This document shows, one piece after another, positions 52,656-60,422 of a stretch of 64,000 bases of DNA. Both the position numbers and the translations under genes were made by a program. How positions within the stretch are numbered: position 1 is the stretch's first letter; each line of letters starts with the position of its first letter. A model generated the notes under the pieces. That model worked only from the letters and a program-made list of their open reading frames with translations. It ran no database searches and had not been told where the DNA came from. This stretch comes from S5-327 sp965200975 (GTDB lineage: Bacteria; Chloroflexota; Dehalococcoidia; Lucifugimonadales; Australimonadaceae): the NCBI GenBank assembly GCA_965200975.1, contig OZ241740.1, positions 868,001 through 932,000 on the forward strand, in the 5' to 3' direction.

Positions 52656-52742
52656 GAAGCGCCTCCCTGCGCCTGGAATAGTTGCTCGGGACGCCCTCAG
52701 CGCGGCCCGCGGCGCCACGGGCGGCTCGGAGTTGCGCGGCAT

Positions 52743-52761
52743 TATAATATATCGACATATA
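52743..52761 (+). promoter_or_regulatory. Promoter with overlapping inverted repeat, Rieske gene 52794
   Basis: TATAAT at 52743-52748 is a consensus -10. TATAT-CGAC-ATATA (52748-52761) overlaps it and the likely start site, suggesting an operator. No good -35 is seen; regulation by an activator is possible. The element lies in the 138-base divergent gap with the binding-protein gene. Confidence 0.45.
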
Positions 52762-52793
52762 GCGCGCCCCGACCCCCTGCAGGAGGAACAGCG

Positions 52794-54056
52794 ATGCTGA
52801 GCAATGCCGACAACGAGCTGATCACGCGTACGGGAAGGGGCACGCTTATGGGGGCGCTCTTCCGCCGGTATTGGATTCCTGCGCTTCTCTCCTCTGAACT
52901 GGAGGCTGACGGCGCGCCCGTGCGTTTCAAGCTGCTCAACGAAGACCTTGTGGCGTTCCGCGACACGAGCGGGGAGGCGGGCGTCATCGGCGAGTACTGT
53001 CCTCACCGCGGCGTGTCGCTCGCGCTCGCGCGCAACGAGCAGAACGGCCTGCGGTGCCTCTACCACGGCTGGAAGTTCGACCGCTCGGGCGCCTGCGTCG
53101 ATATGCCCACTGAGCCGGTGGAGAGCAACTTCCGCAACAAGGTGCGGGCGGGAGGGCTCGCCGTGCGCGAGCATGCCGGCGCAGTGTGGGTGTATATGGG
53201 CGCGCCGGAAGACGAGCCGCCTTTCCCTGTCTATCTCTGGACTACGGTGCCGGAGTCGAACCGCATCATGGCCAAATGGATACAGGACGCCAACTGGCTC
53301 CAGAGCCTCGAGGGCGGCATCGACACCGTGCACGCCTCGTTCCTGCACAACAAGGCGTCGGGGCCTATGCATCCTCCCGGCGGGCAGCGCTCCTCTCTGC
53401 TGTTCGAGGACACGAGGCCGAAGCTCGAAGTGCAGGAGACGGCCTACGGGTTCCGGTACGCGTCGATCCGCAAGGGGGCGGATGAAGAAGAGCGCTATGT
53501 GCGCATAACTCCTCACATCATGCCCTCCTCTTCGTATCCTCCGGGCTCCGTCGGCGAGAACCGCATTTGGAATATGTGGGTGCCGCGCGACGACGGCACG
53601 TGCTGGGCGTGGGACGTCTGCTTCAACGAGACGACGCCTATGCCGGACGAGCTGAAGGAGGAGTTGCGCGAGTTCCGCGGCTACTACGCGTTCGACCCGA
53701 AAACGTTCATCAAGTACGCCGGCCCGCACAATATGTGGATGCAAGACCGCGAACTGATGAAGACCGAGAGCTGGTCGGGCATTCGCGGCCTGTTCGTGCA
53801 GGACAACGCCGTTCAGGAGAGCATGGGGCCTATCGTCGACCGGAGCATCGAGCATCTCGGCACGACGGACGCGGCGATCATCGCGGCCCGCCGGCTCTAC
53901 ATCAAGGCGGCCATCGCTCTTGCGGAGGAGGGCGTCGAGCCTCCGGGCGTGCGCGAGCAGCGCGACTACGACCTGATCCGCTCCGAGGCGTACGTCCAGC
54001 CCGCAGCCGCCGCGTGGCGCGCCGAACGCCCGCTCGACGAGCGGTTCGCCCTCTAA
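52794..54056 (+). CDS. Rieske oxygenase large subunit, phthalate 4,5-dioxygenase-like
   Basis: A 420-residue oxygenase. Cluster ligands are C69-x-H71 (YCPHRG) and C88-x-x-H91 (CLYHGW). The iron segment is LEGGIDTVHASFLHN, with Gly where the 30988 and 45676 copies have Asp in EGDIDT; the second, bridging Asp is retained. The ATG at 52794 has AGGAGGAACAGCG upstream. It sits between the two halves of the Dpp-type importer, which probably delivers its substrate. It shares ATDAAIIAARR-type C-terminal helix with the paralogues. Confidence 0.92.
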   Translation: MLSNADNELITRTGRGTLMGALFRRYWIPALLSSELEADGAPVRFKLLNEDLVAFRDTSGEAGVIGEYCPHRGVSLALARNEQNGLRCLYHGWKFDRSGACVDMPTEPVESNFRNKVRAGGLAVREHAGAVWVYMGAPEDEPPFPVYLWTTVPESNRIMAKWIQDANWLQSLEGGIDTVHASFLHNKASGPMHPPGGQRSSLLFEDTRPKLEVQETAYGFRYASIRKGADEEERYVRITPHIMPSSSYPPGSVGENRIWNMWVPRDDGTCWAWDVCFNETTPMPDELKEELREFRGYYAFDPKTFIKYAGPHNMWMQDRELMKTESWSGIRGLFVQDNAVQESMGPIVDRSIEHLGTTDAAIIAARRLYIKAAIALAEEGVEPPGVREQRDYDLIRSEAYVQPAAAAWRAERPLDERFAL

Positions 54057-54095
54057 CCCGGAAGCTGTGTATGGGGCGCAGGGCAAGGTTGCAAG

Positions 54096-55109
54096 GTGAC
54101 TGAAGAGCGCGGCAGCGAGCAGGCCGCCTGCGCCGTGCTCGAAGTGCGCGACCTGAGCACTCACCTCTTTACGAGGTGGGGCGTCACCCGCGCCGTCGAC
54201 GGCGTCAGCTTCTCCATTGCTGAGGGCGAGACGCTTGGCCTCGTCGGAGAGTCCGGCTCCGGGAAGAGCATGACGGCGCTCTCGATTCTGCGGTTGCTGC
54301 CGGACGCCGCGCGCATCGTCGGCGGGAGCATCGTGCTCGACGGAGACGACGTCGTCGCAATGAAGATGGCCGACGTCCGGCGTATGCGGGGCCGCAAGAT
54401 GTCGATGATTCTGCAGGATCCGCAGACGGCGCTGAACCCGGTGTTCACGGTGGGGAACCAGCTCATCGAGTCGGTCAAGGCGCATGGGCGCTCCGGAGCG
54501 CCGGCGCGCGAGCGCGCTGTGGAGGTGCTGCGGCTGATGCGCGTCGCCGCTCCGGAGCGCCGCCTCTCCGATTTTCCGCATCAGATGAGCGGAGGGATGA
54601 AGCAGCGCGTGGTTGGGGGCATCGCCATCGAGAGCCAGCCGCGCCTCCTTATCGCCGATGAGCCGACCACCGCCCTCGACGTTACGATACAGGCGCAGTA
54701 TCTGAACCTGCTCAAGGAGATCCAGCGCGCCACGGGCGTCGCCATACTCTTCATTACGCACGACCTCGGCGTCGTCGCCCGGATGTGCGACAGGGTCGCT
54801 GTGATGTACGCGGGGCGGATCGTTGAGCAAGGCGGCATCCGCGAACTGTTCAACAACCCGTCGCATCCCTACACCCGGGCGCTGCTCGGCTCCATTCCCC
54901 GGATGGAGGAGCGCGTCGAGCGCCTCACTGCCATCGAGGGGCAGCCTCCCGCGCTCTTTGCGCTGCCTCCGGGATGCCGGTTCGCTCCGCGCTGCGTCCA
55001 CGCCATGGACAAGTGCGAATCGGCGTATCCCCCCAATTTCGCCGGCGCGTCGGGCCATTCCGCCGCATGCTGGCTCCTCGAGGAACAGTGGACGCCGGCG
55101 CTCTCCTGA
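54096..55109 (+). CDS. Oligopeptide/dipeptide-type ABC transporter ATP-binding protein (DppD-like)
   Basis: A 337-residue ATPase. Walker A is GESGSGKSM, the Q-loop is in SMILQDPQTALNPVFTVG, the ABC signature is MSGGMKQR and Walker B is LLIADEPTTALD. The C-terminal oligopeptide-transporter extension contains a cysteine-bearing segment (PPGCRFAPRCVHAMDKCES). GTG start at 54096 with GCAAGG just ahead. It overlaps the next ATPase gene by 22 bases. Confidence 0.94.
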   Translation: MTEERGSEQAACAVLEVRDLSTHLFTRWGVTRAVDGVSFSIAEGETLGLVGESGSGKSMTALSILRLLPDAARIVGGSIVLDGDDVVAMKMADVRRMRGRKMSMILQDPQTALNPVFTVGNQLIESVKAHGRSGAPARERAVEVLRLMRVAAPERRLSDFPHQMSGGMKQRVVGGIAIESQPRLLIADEPTTALDVTIQAQYLNLLKEIQRATGVAILFITHDLGVVARMCDRVAVMYAGRIVEQGGIRELFNNPSHPYTRALLGSIPRMEERVERLTAIEGQPPALFALPPGCRFAPRCVHAMDKCESAYPPNFAGASGHSAACWLLEEQWTPALS

Positions 55110-56059
55110 AAGTCGAAGCGCTTCGGAAGCACTTCCCTGTCACCGAGGGGCTCGTGCTGATGAAGACGGTCGGCTGGGTGCGCGCCGTGGACGGCGTGAG
55201 TTTCGAGGTGCGGCGCGGCGAGACGCTGGCGCTGGTCGGCGAGTCGGGGTGCGGCAAGACCACCACGGCCAAGCTCGTGCTGCGGCTCGAAACGCCCTCC
55301 AGCGGTGCTATCACGCTCGACGGGCAGGACATTCACGCGCTGACCGGCCAGGAGCTGCGGCAGTTCAGAACGCAGGTGCAAGCAGTGTTCCAGGATCCGT
55401 GGAGCTCGCTCAGCCCCCGAATGAGGGTGCGGGACATCATCGCGGAGCCGCTCGTCGTCAACAAGAAGGTGAGCGCTCGCGAGGCGCGCGAGCGGGTTAT
55501 CGAACTGCTTCACGACGTCGGTTTGCGCCCCGAGCAGGCCGACCTCTTTCCGCACGAGTTCAGCGGCGGCCAGCGCCAGCGCATCGCGATGGCGAGCGCC
55601 CTCAGCGTCGCTCCGGAGCTGATCGTCCTGGACGAGCCGGTCTCTGCCCTCGACGTTTCGGTGCAGGCGCAGATTATGAACTTGCTGCGGGACTTGCAGG
55701 CGCAGCACGGCGTCAGCTACCTGATGGTCTCCCACAATCTCGCCACCGTGCGCTACCTTGCCAACGAGGTCGCCGTAATGTACCTCGGCGAAATCGTCGA
55801 GCGGGCGCCGACCGACGACCTGTACGATGAGCCGCTGCATCCGTACACCAGGGCGCTGTTCTCCGCGGCGCTGCCGGCCCATCCCGACCTGCAGCGCGAC
55901 GACATCATCCTGCAAGGCGAAGTGCCCAGCCCGCTCAACCCACCGTCCGGCTGCCGCTTTCACCCGCGGTGTCCTTTTGCGATGGACGTCTGCGCGGAGA
56001 GCGCTCCGGAGTGGAAGGAGCAGTCTCCCGGCCACTACGTTGCTTGCCACCTCTACTAA
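55088..56059 (+). CDS. Oligopeptide/dipeptide-type ABC transporter ATP-binding protein (DppF-like)
   Basis: A 323-residue ATPase. Walker A GESGCGKTT, Q-loop VFQDPWSSLSPRMRV, signature FSGGQRQR, Walker B LIVLDEPVSALD, and the C-terminal PPSGCRFHPRCPFAMDVC extension. I chose GTG at 55088 with GAGGAACA upstream; an ATG seven codons earlier and another at 54974 are possible. It overlaps the end of the DppD-like gene, indicating coupled translation and a heterodimeric ATPase. Confidence 0.93.
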   Translation: MDAGALLKVEALRKHFPVTEGLVLMKTVGWVRAVDGVSFEVRRGETLALVGESGCGKTTTAKLVLRLETPSSGAITLDGQDIHALTGQELRQFRTQVQAVFQDPWSSLSPRMRVRDIIAEPLVVNKKVSAREARERVIELLHDVGLRPEQADLFPHEFSGGQRQRIAMASALSVAPELIVLDEPVSALDVSVQAQIMNLLRDLQAQHGVSYLMVSHNLATVRYLANEVAVMYLGEIVERAPTDDLYDEPLHPYTRALFSAALPAHPDLQRDDIILQGEVPSPLNPPSGCRFHPRCPFAMDVCAESAPEWKEQSPGHYVACHLY

Positions 56060-56147
56060 ATTACCGGCGTAATGCCGCGCCGCAGGGTGGACGCAAGGGC
56101 GCCGTCGAACCTAACATTGCCGCAAATTAGGCCGTGAGAGGCGCAGT

Positions 56148-56816
56148 ATGAGCATGATTTCCGCCAACCGGTTGGGCGCCGCAGCCCTCATTGTGGGGCC
56201 TGCACTCGCATTCGTGATGTATCTCATTCAGCCGGGCGGGTTGCTGAACCAGCCCACCGACACGTCGGACGTAACCGGCAGCATCGCCGTTTGGATGGAG
56301 AACGGCGCCCTGCTCCGCGTCACCGCCGCGCTGATCTCCCTCGGTCTTATGGGAATGGCCTTCGGCATCTACGAAGTGCACGTCGCCCACCGGGGCAGCA
56401 AAGGCGACGGACTCACGATGGCGGGCCTCGGCTTCGTTACGCTCTGCGTCATCACCTGGATACTCGGCCAGGGGCTGGCGCCGGTGCTCGCCGGAACCGC
56501 GATGCCGGCGGAGTCGCAGGCCGCGCTCTACTTCACCATCGTAGGGCTCATCATCATCGGCGGATTGGCCGGCTGCGCGGGCATCCTGCTCTTTAGCATC
56601 GCCGTTATCATCGACTCGCGGGGAAGGGTCTTCCTCATCCTGTCGTGGATCGCAGCGCTCTCGACGGTCATCGGCGCCGTCGGCTGGATTACCGCCTCCG
56701 GAGGCGGCAGCGCGCTGGACTCGGGCCTGACGCTCGCGCGTTCGGTGTACCTCGTGTGGGTCATCTGGCTCATCGCCCTTGGCGTCCGCCTCGCTCGGGA
56801 AGAACCAGGGAGCTAG
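56148..56816 (+). CDS. Integral membrane protein of unknown function
   Basis: A 222-residue protein with six hydrophobic segments (AAALIVGPALAFVMYLI, VTAALISLGLMGMAFGIYEV, MAGLGFVTLCVITWILG, YFTIVGLIIIGGLAGCAGILLF, VFLILSWIAALSTVIGAVGWI, SVYLVWVIWLIALGVRLA). DUF4386-like in appearance but not certain. It ends 6 bases before the Rieske gene at 56823, so the two are one operon. Confidence 0.7.
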   Translation: MSMISANRLGAAALIVGPALAFVMYLIQPGGLLNQPTDTSDVTGSIAVWMENGALLRVTAALISLGLMGMAFGIYEVHVAHRGSKGDGLTMAGLGFVTLCVITWILGQGLAPVLAGTAMPAESQAALYFTIVGLIIIGGLAGCAGILLFSIAVIIDSRGRVFLILSWIAALSTVIGAVGWITASGGGSALDSGLTLARSVYLVWVIWLIALGVRLAREEPGS

Positions 56817-56822
56817 CGCCGT

Positions 56823-58049
56823 ATGCTGTCGCCCGAGCAGAACGACCTGCTTCACAGAGTCGGCCCGGGCACGCCGATGGGCGACCTTATGCGCCGCTAC
56901 TGGCATCCCGTCGCAGCCGTCGGCGAACTGGACGACAACCCTGTCAAGCCGGTCCGCCTGATGGGCGAGGACTTCGTGCTGTTCAAGGACGCCTCCGACG
57001 AGTACGGCCTGCTTGAGCGCCACTGTCCCCACCGGCGCGCCGACTTGTCCTACGGGTGGGTGGAGAAGGACGGCGGGCTGCGCTGCAGCTATCACGGCTG
57101 GCTGTTCGACGCCCAGGGCCGCTGCATCGGGCAGCCTTACGAACAGATCGCTCACCCCGACGCGGCGTTCAAGGACAAGGTGCGCGCAACCGCCCACCTC
57201 GCCGAGGCGAAAGCCGGCCTCATCTGGGCCTACATCGGAGAGCAGCCGGCGCCGGAGCTTTGGGACTGGGACCGCTACTACGACCGCGGGTACAAGCAGG
57301 TCGTGTTCTCCACCGTGCCCTGCAACTGGCTGCAGTGTCAGGAGAACTCCATCGACCCCGTCCACTTCGAGTGGCTCCACTCCAACTGGTCGCTCCGGCT
57401 GAAGGGAAGCGGAGACTTTAGCCCTGCGCATACGCGCGTCGGCTTCGAAGAGTTCGAGTTCGGTTTCCGCTATCTCAGGATTCGCGTAGACACCGACGAA
57501 GACGACGAGCTGTGGAGAGTGGGGCGCGTGTGCCTGTGGCCCAACGCGCTCTACACCGGGCACTTCGAGTGGCGCGTTCCTATCGACGACGAGAACACGC
57601 TCAGCGTCGGCTGGTTCATTGACCCCGCTCCCGGCGACCGTCCGCTCGAACAGGCGTGCATTCCGTACTGGACGTCTCCGCTCGTCGATGAGCGCACAGG
57701 CCGCTGGATCAACAGCCACATCATGAACCAGGACTTCATCGCCTGGGTGGGACAGGGCGCGGTGTCCGACCGCTGGAATGAGCATCTGGGGGAGAGCGAC
57801 AGGGGCGTCATCCTGCTCCGCAAACGGTTTATGGACGATCTGGCGGTTGTGGCCGACGGCGGCGACCCCAAAGGGGTGCTGCGCGACGCCAAGCGCAACG
57901 TGAAGCTGGCCTTGCCGCGCATTCGCGCGGGCGCAGGCACGCCCGCCCCCGGCGACGGCCCTCCGCGGTTTCCCTTCCTGGTCAACCAGCCTCCGGAAAT
58001 TGCTGAAGAGATGGCCGCCATCTGGCGGGAGCACGGCGCGCCGCCGTAA
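56823..58049 (+). CDS. Rieske oxygenase large subunit
   Basis: A 408-residue oxygenase, the most divergent of the single-component-like set. Cluster ligands are C68-x-H70 (HCPHRR) and C88-x-x-H91 (CSYHGW). The iron segment is WLQCQENSIDPVHFEWLHSNW. The opening GTPMGDLMRRYWHPV matches the family. GGGAGCTAGCGCCGT precedes the ATG. It follows the six-helix membrane protein and is convergent with the NMT1-like gene. Substrate unknown. Confidence 0.9.
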   Translation: MLSPEQNDLLHRVGPGTPMGDLMRRYWHPVAAVGELDDNPVKPVRLMGEDFVLFKDASDEYGLLERHCPHRRADLSYGWVEKDGGLRCSYHGWLFDAQGRCIGQPYEQIAHPDAAFKDKVRATAHLAEAKAGLIWAYIGEQPAPELWDWDRYYDRGYKQVVFSTVPCNWLQCQENSIDPVHFEWLHSNWSLRLKGSGDFSPAHTRVGFEEFEFGFRYLRIRVDTDEDDELWRVGRVCLWPNALYTGHFEWRVPIDDENTLSVGWFIDPAPGDRPLEQACIPYWTSPLVDERTGRWINSHIMNQDFIAWVGQGAVSDRWNEHLGESDRGVILLRKRFMDDLAVVADGGDPKGVLRDAKRNVKLALPRIRAGAGTPAPGDGPPRFPFLVNQPPEIAEEMAAIWREHGAPP

Positions 58050-58074
58050 ACGCGGCGCTTGCCGCCCAGCCTTG

Positions 58075-58974
58075 CTAACGGAGCAGGGGCTCCTCCCCGC
58101 ACACCACTGCAATCGGTCCCGAGTCTATGACGCTTGCGGCGTTGAACTCTTCGGGTATGACGCCGGCGCGCTTCCAGAACGCAACGAGCATCCGCATTCC
58201 CTCTGTGTCGGGATCGGGAAAGTCGCGGAAGCCGTCGCGCGTTACATCGTAAGTCTCCTCCGCGATGGCGCGGGTGGTTTCGCCGTACTGCATATGCACC
58301 CCGACGCCGAACTCGCGGTCTTGCTTGTAGCGGCGCTGCCCGTCGAGGTAGCCGCTGAGGAACCGCCGGACTATTCCGGGCTGCTCGCGCACGAGCGAAC
58401 GCGGCGCAGCAATGCCGCCTATAGCGAAGTTCAGCCCCATCTCGCCGTAGTCGTACAGCCAGGGACAGCCGGCGAGCCTGGCCTGTATGGCGGTAGGCGG
58501 CGAGAGAGGCGTCGCCGCCGCCTCGCCGGCGAGGATTGCTCTCCCGCCCAGGGAGCGGAGCTCTCCGGGCGTCCCCAGTATGCGCTCCATCGTGAGTTGT
58601 CCCAGGAAGTCCGTCAGGTCGCCGCGGCGGCTCATTCCCAGCGGCTGGCCGCGGAGCGCGTCAAGCGTCATTCCGGGAGCTCCCACGAGGAACTGCTGAT
58701 TGACGCCGCCTGCGAGGAACACGAGGTCGGCCCTCCCCTCGGCGGCGGCGACGACGAGCGCCGGGGCGGCGAGGTTGCCAAATACGAGGGCGCCCGACGC
58801 GAGCCCGTCGACCACCGCGTGGGCGTCGCCCATCTTGGCGAGAGTCGCGTCGAAGCCCTGCCGGCGCATGGCGCCGCATTCGACGGCGGCGGCGAGCGGC
58901 GTTACGCCCTGCCCCTCGCTTGCGTAGCCGCAGGGGAGAGGCGCTGCCGCGTCGTGTGGGGCTGCGTTCGTCAT
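58075..58974 (-). CDS. NMT1/THI5-like periplasmic-binding-fold protein without a signal peptide
   Basis: A 299-residue protein with the type II periplasmic-binding fold of the NMT1/TauA group: VVDGLASGALVFGNLAAPALVVAAAEGRADLVFLAG, LDALRGQPLGMSRRGDLTDFL and IAAPRSLVREQPGIVRRFLSGYLDGQRRY. There is no signal sequence (MTNAAPHDAAAPLPCGYASEG), so it is probably cytoplasmic. The fold also includes 4,5-dihydroxyphthalate decarboxylase and thiamine-pyrimidine synthases, so an enzyme is as likely as a transporter receptor. The start at 58974 is preferred over 59010. Confidence 0.75.
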   Translation of the reverse strand: MTNAAPHDAAAPLPCGYASEGQGVTPLAAAVECGAMRRQGFDATLAKMGDAHAVVDGLASGALVFGNLAAPALVVAAAEGRADLVFLAGGVNQQFLVGAPGMTLDALRGQPLGMSRRGDLTDFLGQLTMERILGTPGELRSLGGRAILAGEAAATPLSPPTAIQARLAGCPWLYDYGEMGLNFAIGGIAAPRSLVREQPGIVRRFLSGYLDGQRRYKQDREFGVGVHMQYGETTRAIAEETYDVTRDGFRDFPDPDTEGMRMLVAFWKRAGVIPEEFNAASVIDSGPIAVVCGEEPLLR

Positions 58975-59033
58975 GCGAGGCACGATAACCCTGGCTCGCT
59001 TGCTCCGCAATGGCAGCGCGCCCCCGGCTGTCA

Positions 59034-59120
59034 GAGGGTCTGGGGGAGCGGACGCTCTCCCGGCAGCGCGCCTCCGGCTGCCAGGGGGGTGTGGGGGAGC
59101 GGACGCTCTCCCAGCAGCGC
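59034..59120 (+). repeat. Dispersed palindromic repeat, copies 9 and 10 in tandem
   Basis: Two units: GGGTCTGGGGGAGCGGACG with CTCTCCCGGCAGCGCGCC, then GGTGTGGGGGAGCGGACG with CTCTCCCAGCAGCGCGGG. A half unit (GGCAGCGCGCCCCCGGCTG, 59012) precedes. The only direct tandem in the window; it fills the divergent gap between the NMT1-like and amidohydrolase genes. Confidence 0.75.
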
Positions 59121-59210
59121 GGGTGGGGCAGCTTGACCGCCGCGCTTGCCCGGAACATACTTTCCCATACTCGCAACGCGCCTTCAGCGCTACGCTAAGG
59201 GGAGGGTCAA

Positions 59211-60323
59211 ATGGCTCGCGTTATTGATGCGGACACGCATATCGCGGAACCCCCGGAGATGTGGGACCACCTCGATCCCGCATGGCACAAGCGCCGGCCG
59301 GTCGTCGTTCAGGTGCCGGACGACACGCTCTACGGCAGGGTCGACCATATGTGGCTTATCGACGGCCAGATCTACCCCCGGCCGGCAGGAAGAGGCGGGA
59401 ACTTTCTCGTAACTCCGACCGCGCAGACCAACGTTCGCGACCGTGTCGACCGGAAGGCCCGCGAACTGCTCGACCTCACTATGCGGCTCGAAGATATGCA
59501 GGCGACCAACGTCGACGCCCAGGTGGTCTACCCGACTCTCTTCCTGGCGTACCTCACCCACGACGCCCACTACGAAGTCGAACTCTGCAAGGCGTACAAC
59601 CGGTTCCTGGCCGACGTGTGGGCGAAGGCGGAGGACAAGATCCGGTACGTCGTCATCCCCCCGTTGCGGAACATCGACGCCTCGATCGAAGAGCTCCGGT
59701 TCGGCAAAGAGCACGGCGCCTGCGGCGTCTTCTTCCGCGGCATCGAGGGCGACAAGACGCTCGACGACCCCTACTTCTTTCCTGTGTACGAAGAGGCGCA
59801 GTCGTTGGGTCTGCCCATCTGCATTCATCAGGGGCAGGGCGCTCCGGCCCTCAACTACCTCATCGACGTGAGCCGCAGCCACACTTTCACCCACGGACGC
59901 ATCCCGCCGGTAGTGGCCTTCCGCAACCTTGTCTCGAACAAGGTGCCCGAGCTCTTTCCCGACCTGCGCTGGGGCTTCATCGAGACCGGCGCCTCGTGGG
60001 TGCCTTTCGCGATGTATCAGTTGCGCGGGACACTGCGCGCCGACGGCGAGTTCTGGGGCCCGCGCCTTTTCGACAAGTACAACATGTGGATCTCCTACGA
60101 AGTCGAAGAGGACCTCCCGTATCTGATGAACTACGTAGGGGAAGACCACCTGGTGGTGGGCACCGACTACGGACACCACACGCCCGGCACCACCGACCGT
60201 CTCGCCGCCGACCCGTCGGCGCAGGTGCACGTGGTGACGCAGATGCGCACGCGCGACGATATATCGTCGGCGACCGCTGAGAAGATACTGCGCGACAACC
60301 CCACCGCGCTCTACGGCGTGTAG
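59211..60323 (+). CDS. Amidohydrolase family 2 protein
   Basis: A 370-residue ACMSD-type enzyme. Motifs are IDADTHIAEPPEMWDHL (D-x-H), LPICIHQGQG and VVGTDYGHHT. It resembles the 32525 copy (LWLIDG, VDAQVVYPTLFLAYLT, WGFIETGASWVPF). AGGGGAGGGTCAA precedes the ATG. It shares its reading frame with the PpiC-like gene downstream, 100 bases on. Substrate unknown. Confidence 0.88.
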   Translation: MARVIDADTHIAEPPEMWDHLDPAWHKRRPVVVQVPDDTLYGRVDHMWLIDGQIYPRPAGRGGNFLVTPTAQTNVRDRVDRKARELLDLTMRLEDMQATNVDAQVVYPTLFLAYLTHDAHYEVELCKAYNRFLADVWAKAEDKIRYVVIPPLRNIDASIEELRFGKEHGACGVFFRGIEGDKTLDDPYFFPVYEEAQSLGLPICIHQGQGAPALNYLIDVSRSHTFTHGRIPPVVAFRNLVSNKVPELFPDLRWGFIETGASWVPFAMYQLRGTLRADGEFWGPRLFDKYNMWISYEVEEDLPYLMNYVGEDHLVVGTDYGHHTPGTTDRLAADPSAQVHVVTQMRTRDDISSATAEKILRDNPTALYGV

Positions 60324-60422
60324 GCGATCGCGACGTCCGGTCAGGCGGTTATAAGGCGGCGGAGGCGGCGCCCGGAAGGGCGGCGCTCCCGCCGCAAGCT
60401 GTGGGCCGCGCTGGCGCTTCTG

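Noticed and set aside
52656..55058. Very long minus-strand open frame continuing from the binding-protein gene for another 800 residues
   Set aside because: It is antisense to a well-supported Rieske gene and an ABC ATPase, is low-complexity and Arg/His-rich, and begins far before the clear lipoprotein signal peptide.
50811..56059. True dipeptide specificity for the Dpp-type importer
   Set aside because: Family 5 receptors bind many ligands; context suggests an aromatic or other organic solute, so no substrate or gene symbol was assigned.
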